64,000 nucleotides of DNA from Symsagittifera roscoffensis (Eukaryota; Xenacoelomorpha; Acoela; Convolutidae). The translations under genes and the position numbers were made by a program. The notes beneath the pieces are model-generated. The model had not been told where the DNA came from. It ran no database searches and saw nothing but the letters and a program-made list of their open reading frames with translations. Positions 58,831 to 64,000 of this stretch are shown here, piece by piece (position 1 is the first letter of the stretch; every line of letters begins with the position of its first letter). The stretch is taken from NCBI RefSeq assembly GCF_963678635.1, contig NW_026970675.1, forward strand, positions 56,100 to 120,099. The letters are read 5' to 3'.

Positions 58831-59535
58831 AAGAAGGGGATTATCTAATGATGGACCCTGCTTGTGAGGTCAATGAAAAAGGCACCAGGGAGAAGAACGA
58901 TGGAAACGAAGTCGTAGAGGAAGGTACGGATACACAATTGGACCTGGATCCAAACGAACAGATCGAAGCAGACGATGAAACCTTGCCCTACGCAGAGGAA
59001 AATTGGCAGGATTGCGAACAGACAGAGGTTCCCAAGAACATGGAACCAGATCTTCCGTTCACGATGCAGACTCGTCAGAAAGACGGGACGAGACCAAGAA
59101 AGAAATACAATCCTTACGGTGACGACTTTGTAGTGGATAGGATAGATCTAAAGAAAATAGTGGAGGAAGTAGTGGGTTTAGAGGAAATAACCGTGTCACA
59201 GGACATTGACATAGTCGATGATCACAACGATGAGTGGGTTGACGACTGGTCGAAACCCGAGGTGGAGTTCGACGATGAGCAACAGCAGTCAAATGAACAA
59301 GACCTGACGAACCTGCGTGTCTTAGAGTGGCTGAACGAAATGACATCAGACCCTAAAAAGACCAGCGTTACGATTCAAGACGTAGATCGCGAAAGCGCGA
59401 AATACACTAAGACCGAACGAGATGATCCTTCCTGGGCTGCCCAGGAAGGACAACTTCTCATTCCAGCTTCTAATCTTGACTTAATACCCGGTATGCGATC
59501 GACGGGGACGCCGATGGATATTTTTTCCGGGGAGT
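58830..59535 (+). mobile_element. Element A integrase acidic tail
   Basis: About 235 residues beyond the GPY/F module, rich in Asp and Glu, with a basic island (RPRKKYNPYGDDFVVDRI) and a second acidic part. No chromodomain is visible. It ends at TTTCCGGGGAGT (59,524-59,535), followed by a purine run. Confidence 0.7.
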
Positions 59536-60145
59536 GGGGGTAGGACTTACCCACACTGAAAACTTGATAATAAAAAAATTGAGAATAGCAAGAGAAACAG
59601 GAAATTTAGAAGCAGAAACAGGCGAAGAACCTAAGAAACCTGACATAGGCAGGGTAGTTGAGTCATATTTTAACTTACCAAATGAATATTCAAGTAACAT
59701 AGTACTAACAGATAGTGATTTCATACTCACAAACAGAACATGTGCGATAGCAATCACCGCAGACATGAGTTTTAGGACGGCGCTAGCGGCAGATTTTAAG
59801 AGGGAATACAAAAACGTGGAATTCCTTTGGAAGCAAAGACCAGGGATAGGGGGCGTAGCAGCCTTACCCCCGGCGGTGTCGCAGATACCGGGAAAGTACT
59901 TATGCTTCTTGGTAACGAGGGCGACAGAGAAGCAGCACGTGGACCCAGAAAACCTAGTCTTGTCTTTGACGAGGCTGAGGGACTTCCTTGTGGAAATGGA
60001 CGTGAAGGAGCTTTCGCTTCCAGTGTACGATCCAAATAGAGGAAGACTGCATCCTCGGGAATTGTACGCGCTTGTACACGTGATATTCTCTGATACGAAC
60101 ATACAAGTATATCTACATAAGAAATATTATTTAAGTATAGGCTGA
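59536..60145 (+). mobile_element. Element A macro-domain module (TARG1-like)
   Basis: About 200 residues with the same pattern as in element B: CAIAITADMSFRTALAADFK, GKYLCFLVTR, the helix VDPENLVLSLTRLRDFLVE, KELSLPVYDPNRGRLH and the end strand IQVYLHKKYY. The N-terminal 60 residues (GVGLTHTENLIIKKL) are shared with B but fall outside the macro fold as I know it. Conservation in two elements whose leaders have diverged strongly argues for a used function. Pattern match only; alternatives are another Rossmann-like domain. Confidence 0.65.
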
Positions 60146-60545
60146 GTGATGTGCGAAAGAGTGTTAGGCCAAGGACCAAGTTGCAGGTAATATGTGATAT
60201 GTGTGTTATGTTATGTTATGTTATGTGTTATGTTATTAAGATCATGGGTAAGTAAGCGTTAGTGACCATGAACAACTAAATGACGATCTTGGGAATAGAT
60301 CCAAAGTTTGGACTGTCCAATCTTAGGTCGAATTCCAAAATTTTAGAAACCAAATGATTTTAATAAATTTTAGGATAAATATCTTTTTATCTGAACTGTT
60401 TTAAGCAAATTTTAACGATATATGTTAAGGTGAAACTGACAAGTGTGACAGTCGTGATTCCTTTTCTAGATCCTGATTGATCATTTAATTGCTCACTTGA
60501 GTCAAAACTTGAAATCGAAATCAAATCAAACTTGGAAAGAACAGT
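60146..60545 (+). other. Spacer between macro module and accessory region (A)
   Basis: AT-rich, with a short tandem run of TTATG near 60,208-60,235. Nothing else could be supported. Confidence 0.6.
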
Positions 60546-61070
60546 ATGGACAATTTCAACCTGGATGAATTGATGGACCTGGCAGAGGCATATGTGGGAC
60601 CGATGGTAGATGCGATCTATCGTCGGCTGATCGAACGAGACTTCGCTCTGGAGGACCCAGAGGTGGTCATGTTGCTGACCGCCCTGATCAACATCTTGGG
60701 GCACGACAACCGTGGGGACCGCCCCACGGAAGTCCTGTTGATGGCAGCATATGGAGAAAGAGGAGTACTAGACCGCCCGAACATGAGAGTGATGAGGTGG
60801 AGAAGCGGGGCTCTCTCAGGGAGTGACTTGGCGAATGAGCCTGGGTTGGGAAGTTCTAGGACTTACCAACCAGGTGAGATGCCAATGCCCTCCAAGCCCA
60901 AACCTGGGCTGACGAGAATGCATCGGGAGATGAACAGCGAAGCGACCTCGTCTGGTTCACCACTGAGAGCAGCTGTGCCACCAAAAAGGGCGAAAGTAAC
61001 ACAGAAGGTTCAGACGAACCAAACCATACAAAATCGAAACAGAGATGAACATCAGACACAGCGAAACTTA
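60546..61070 (+). mobile_element. Element A accessory region, N-terminal part
   Basis: Starts MDNFNLDELMDLAEAYVGPM. It aligns with the first 100 residues of the B accessory region (IYRRLIERDF, GDRPTEVLLMAAYGERG, MRVMRWRSGALSG, EPGLG) and then a PPKRAK basic patch. Family unknown. The esterase-like parts of B have no counterpart here. Confidence 0.6.
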
Positions 61071-62259
61071 TTGTAGACCATCAGGAGCACGATATTTGGT
61101 GGGTTCAACGTTGGCTCCAATGTGCAAGAGCAGATACCCTGTACATTTCGTGGCTGCGGACGTGAAGAGTACAAGAACGATCGTGGATCAAGCTTTCTCA
61201 GTGCCAAAGTGCGTGAGATTGGCGAGAATGTCTGAAAAGTCTTACGAGTTACAATGTAAGATGTTCTCAGCAATTCCAGAGAGAACCAAAGAAGAGTTGG
61301 AGTCAATACTAGGAAAGAAGTTCATGGGATATGTGAGCGGGAACTTCAGTGACTTCGAAAAACAGAAACAGGGAGGATCAACTGTCACAGATTACAATGC
61401 AGTAGATGAGAATGATGAGATCCACCGAGTGATGATGGAAGTGGAACCATTGCTGGAAGCTTCGGGAAAACGGAATTGGAGGAGCATCATGTTGACACAT
61501 GACGAGTTTCCTTGCCACTGCTTGCTGCAGACCTGGTGGTATCCCAAGCGTAGTAATCTGGTGTTGATCTGGGACTCTGGAGAGTTGCTCTCCATGGGTT
61601 TACCAGATTCATCACAGCCCATAACAATAGTGATAGTGGGAGTTATGATGGCGATACGATGGCTGGAAGCTCATGTGAGAGAAAATAATAGACAGGAGGC
61701 ACCGACGAGAGAACAATTGCAGAAATTAGATTGTCTAAAAGATTTAGATCTTTTTGAGACAATGTGCAAAGTTCTAAACATTCCGATGGAAGTGAAGAAG
61801 ATATGGGCAAGAAAACGATTGATGCCATGGTTCAGAGCTAACATGACTGCATGGTTGTACGAGTATGCGAAAAAGCATATGTCGAAACATGGCAGAGTGT
61901 ACAGTGAATATCAGCTGGACATTGGGGCAGGAGCTTTCAAGCGAGCTTTCGTGACCCATCGGAATGCAGTGACCACCGCTGTGAAAAGAATTTCCAGGAC
62001 GAGCGAGCGTAGTGGAAATGAGAAGGCAGAGATGCTGAAAGAAGATTTGGAGAGAAACGTGACGTTGTGTCTCCACAACAGCTTCTGTAGAAACAGAGAA
62101 TCAAACGTGGATCCCCTATCTTGCTGTAAACAGAGGGTGGAAGAGCAGAAGTGTTGGAGGACGGCTTCCAACAGCGTCAGGATAGTCAATGACGTGCTAC
62201 AAGACACGGAAACCGAAAGTGCGGAGTCAGTGTCACAGGAAGAGGAAATGGAGCCTTGA
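61070..62259 (+). mobile_element. Element A accessory region, C-terminal part
   Basis: About 395 residues that match the end of the B accessory region: YLVGSTLAPMCKSRYPVHF, RLARMSEKSYEL, HRVMMEVEPLLEAS, YPKRSNLVLIWD, a helical stretch (KKIWARKRLMPWFRANMTAW) and the cysteine group CLHNSFCRNRE...SCCK. No transmembrane helix or signal peptide is visible. Function unknown. Confidence 0.6.
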
Positions 62260-63065
62260 CAAATGGTCGAGAAAACAAGAGGCAGCAAGAAAGAAAATTA
62301 GAAGAATTTAGAAGTTTTAGAATTTCTAAACGACGAAAAAAGAAAAGAACAAAGGGATGATGAAGAAACGTTAAAACTCAGAATTGTTTTATGTGTGTGA
62401 AAAACTCAAGTGAGAAACCAAGCAACCAAGTTGTAATTGAAAACTGAAACATTTAGTTGAGTTTGGAAATTGTTGCATTTATAAATTTGCATTTTGGTTT
62501 TAGTTGAAGTGGCTTTAGAGACACTCACTTATTATTTATTTAGAAAGGCTTGAGGGAAGAGTATATTTAAATATTCCAGCCTGCATGATTGTTTTTAATC
62601 ACTTAGGAAGACTGATCACTTTGTGGTGACATGAAAAAAAAAAGTAACTTCTTGAGGAGGGAGGTTGTTGCATTGTTCTTTCTAACCACAAGGTCTCTTG
62701 GTTTTAATATTCAGGACAATAAACAAGCAAGATTTCCGAAGGGAAGGAGCATAGTAGGATAATTTTAGCTTGTTGGTTGGCAGGACTGTCCTGCAAGCCA
62801 ACACCTTTTAAATCTAGGAGAAAAAGTTTCAATCGGGACATTGACACTGGAAGTCAGAAAATATGTTTTATCTTAAGTCATATCCTCAATGTGCAGATTA
62901 ATGAAAGAATTTGAAGGCTATAGTGATGTAGTATGATGCCATTTATATTCTGCAGTGAGTCGATGTGACGTAGATAAAAGTAATTTCGTGCATTTTGTAA
63001 ATTCTGTTCGATGACACTGTAACCATTTAGAACATTGCGCGATTCAATGAGGACATTGACCAGAC
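62260..63065 (+). mobile_element. Element A 3' untranslated region
   Basis: Non-coding. TGTGGT (62,622) pairs with ACCACA (to 62,690), the A version of a stem that covaries with B. The whole region is shared with A' (11,303-12,143). Confidence 0.65.
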
Positions 63066-63078
63066 TGTCCGGGGAGTA
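63066..63078 (+). promoter_or_regulatory. Polypurine-tract region of element A
   Basis: TGTCCGGGGAGTA touching the 3' LTR, the same sequence as in element B. Confidence 0.65.
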
Positions 63079-63994
63079 TGTGACATTCGACCAGAATGGC
63101 CAAAATGCAATTTATGCAGGATTCGAATTTTGAGCAGTAAGCCTTCCGAGTTGATGATTTCGAAGGATTAGCGACGTTATTGGAACGTTTAGCCAAACGG
63201 TGAGGGCTAGAATATTCTAGTATTTTAAATTTTCAAAAATTCGAATGATGACGTCACATTTCTGAGAAATGCTGAAACGGCCATTTTAACAAAAAGCGAA
63301 AACAGAACAACTTTATCTGTGATTGCGAACAGAACGAAAATCGAGATTAAAGAAAAACGACAACGAACTACAATAGCAGAGAACGTTCCAAGTTGCAACT
63401 ATTGTGCTGCTACAATAGTTGCAAGGCCGTTGCCAACAACGGTGAAGGGTGAGAACCAGCCTTCCTGATTGGCGTGAAATTGAACTTAAGGAGCTTGATT
63501 CACTGGATTCAAGAATCCGGAAGGGTTTCGGGACTGGAACTTTTAGCCTTTTATATAAACTTTTAGCTTCTTGTCATGTCCTGAATTGAATTTAATTAAC
63601 AACTGGATTCATTTTGATAAGGATGAGAAGCTAGGAGTTGGGGGGAAAGGGTTGATCCATCTTCGATGGAGATGATGATTTTTATCTACTGAACAAAAAC
63701 AATAGTAATATGATAAGTAGTAGCCCTGTTTTTAGGAGTGACCTCGTGGTCTGGGGATACTGAGACCCAGCCATGAGCTCACTATTTTTGCATGTAATTC
63801 AGTTAATTTGAGCGTTCTGGTCGAAGCCGGAGAGCAGTAACGTTTTTGTCGACCCGATGTAAGAAAGACCACCGAAAAGTACTGGCTTGGTAGAGACGGT
63901 GAAAAACATGCAAAGCTCTGTTTAGACGCTAGCCAGTCGTCTTAAGACTTAGTTTTGTTATCCGTCGATATGTATCTTCCGGGCGAATGTTACA
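63079..63994 (+). mobile_element. Element A 3' LTR
   Basis: 916 bp, matching 46,695-47,615 with about seven substitutions and one 5-base indel. TATA box at 63,552-63,559 and stem-loop at 63,743-63,777. The last six bases of the window belong to the interrupted LINE fragment. Confidence 0.9.
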
Positions 63995-64000
63995 TGTTGG

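Larger units (their letters stand above)
46695..63994 (+). mobile_element. Element A: Ty3/gypsy LTR retrotransposon with macro module
   Basis: A fossil LTR retrotransposon of 17.3 kb in the same orientation as element B, with LTRs at 46,695-47,615 and 63,079-63,994. The order is leader, gag, protease, RT, RNase H, linker, integrase, acidic tail, macro module and accessory gene. RT before integrase places it in Ty3/gypsy. The LTRs differ at about seven bases plus a 5-base indel, so the insertion is young. It looks almost whole, with a few breaks. Its accessory region is much shorter than that of element B. Confidence 0.88.

Noticed and set aside
1-64000. Host protein-coding genes
   Set aside because: Every long coding stretch belongs to the LTR elements, and the remaining sequence is leader, LTR or LINE remnant.

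Overview
This is a repeat-only stretch of a metazoan genome. I found no host gene: everything I can name is a transposable element or a remnant of one. The main players are two related LTR retrotransposons of the Ty3/gypsy class (order gag, protease, RT, RNase H, integrase). Their gag and pol wording recalls elements I associate with anthozoan cnidarians (corals, sea anemones). That is recollection, not a search, so the host assignment is only a leaning. All copies are treated here as fossils.

Layout. 1-14,175 holds two highly similar tandem blocks (1-5,603 and 5,604-14,175). Each is built from the 5' leader and a gag fragment of a B-type element, joined to pieces of a non-LTR retrotransposon (LINE) endonuclease. 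The second block also carries the 3' end and LTR of an older relative, called A' here. 13,293-45,012 is element B: two LTRs about 885 bp long, a very long and internally duplicated leader/gag region with three gag copies, pol (its middle part lies on the minus strand), a macro-domain module, and a 9 kb accessory region containing an SGNH/GDSL esterase-like domain. 45,013-46,694 is LINE endonuclease plus A' sequence. 46,695-63,994 is element A: LTRs about 918 bp long, a 2.9 kb leader, gag, pol, macro-domain module and a shorter accessory region.

How the parts relate. B and A share an unusual gene order: gag, pro, RT, RNase H, integrase, long acidic tail, TARG1-like macro domain, then an accessory gene with no visible membrane anchor. 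They also share cis-acting features: an LTR stem-loop with three compensatory base-pair changes between families, a 3' UTR stem with one, a hairpin just after the primer-binding site, leaders packed with CCCTCCGG/CCGGAGGG motifs, and a TGTCCGGGGAGT motif found both at the 3' LTR edge and inside pol. Both elements landed in copies of the same LINE endonuclease fragment, and the flanks rejoin to match an uninterrupted copy at 10,461-10,800. By eye the LTR pair of A differs by under 1% and that of B by about 3-4%, so A is the younger insertion. Both copies are broken, A with a few breaks and B with more.
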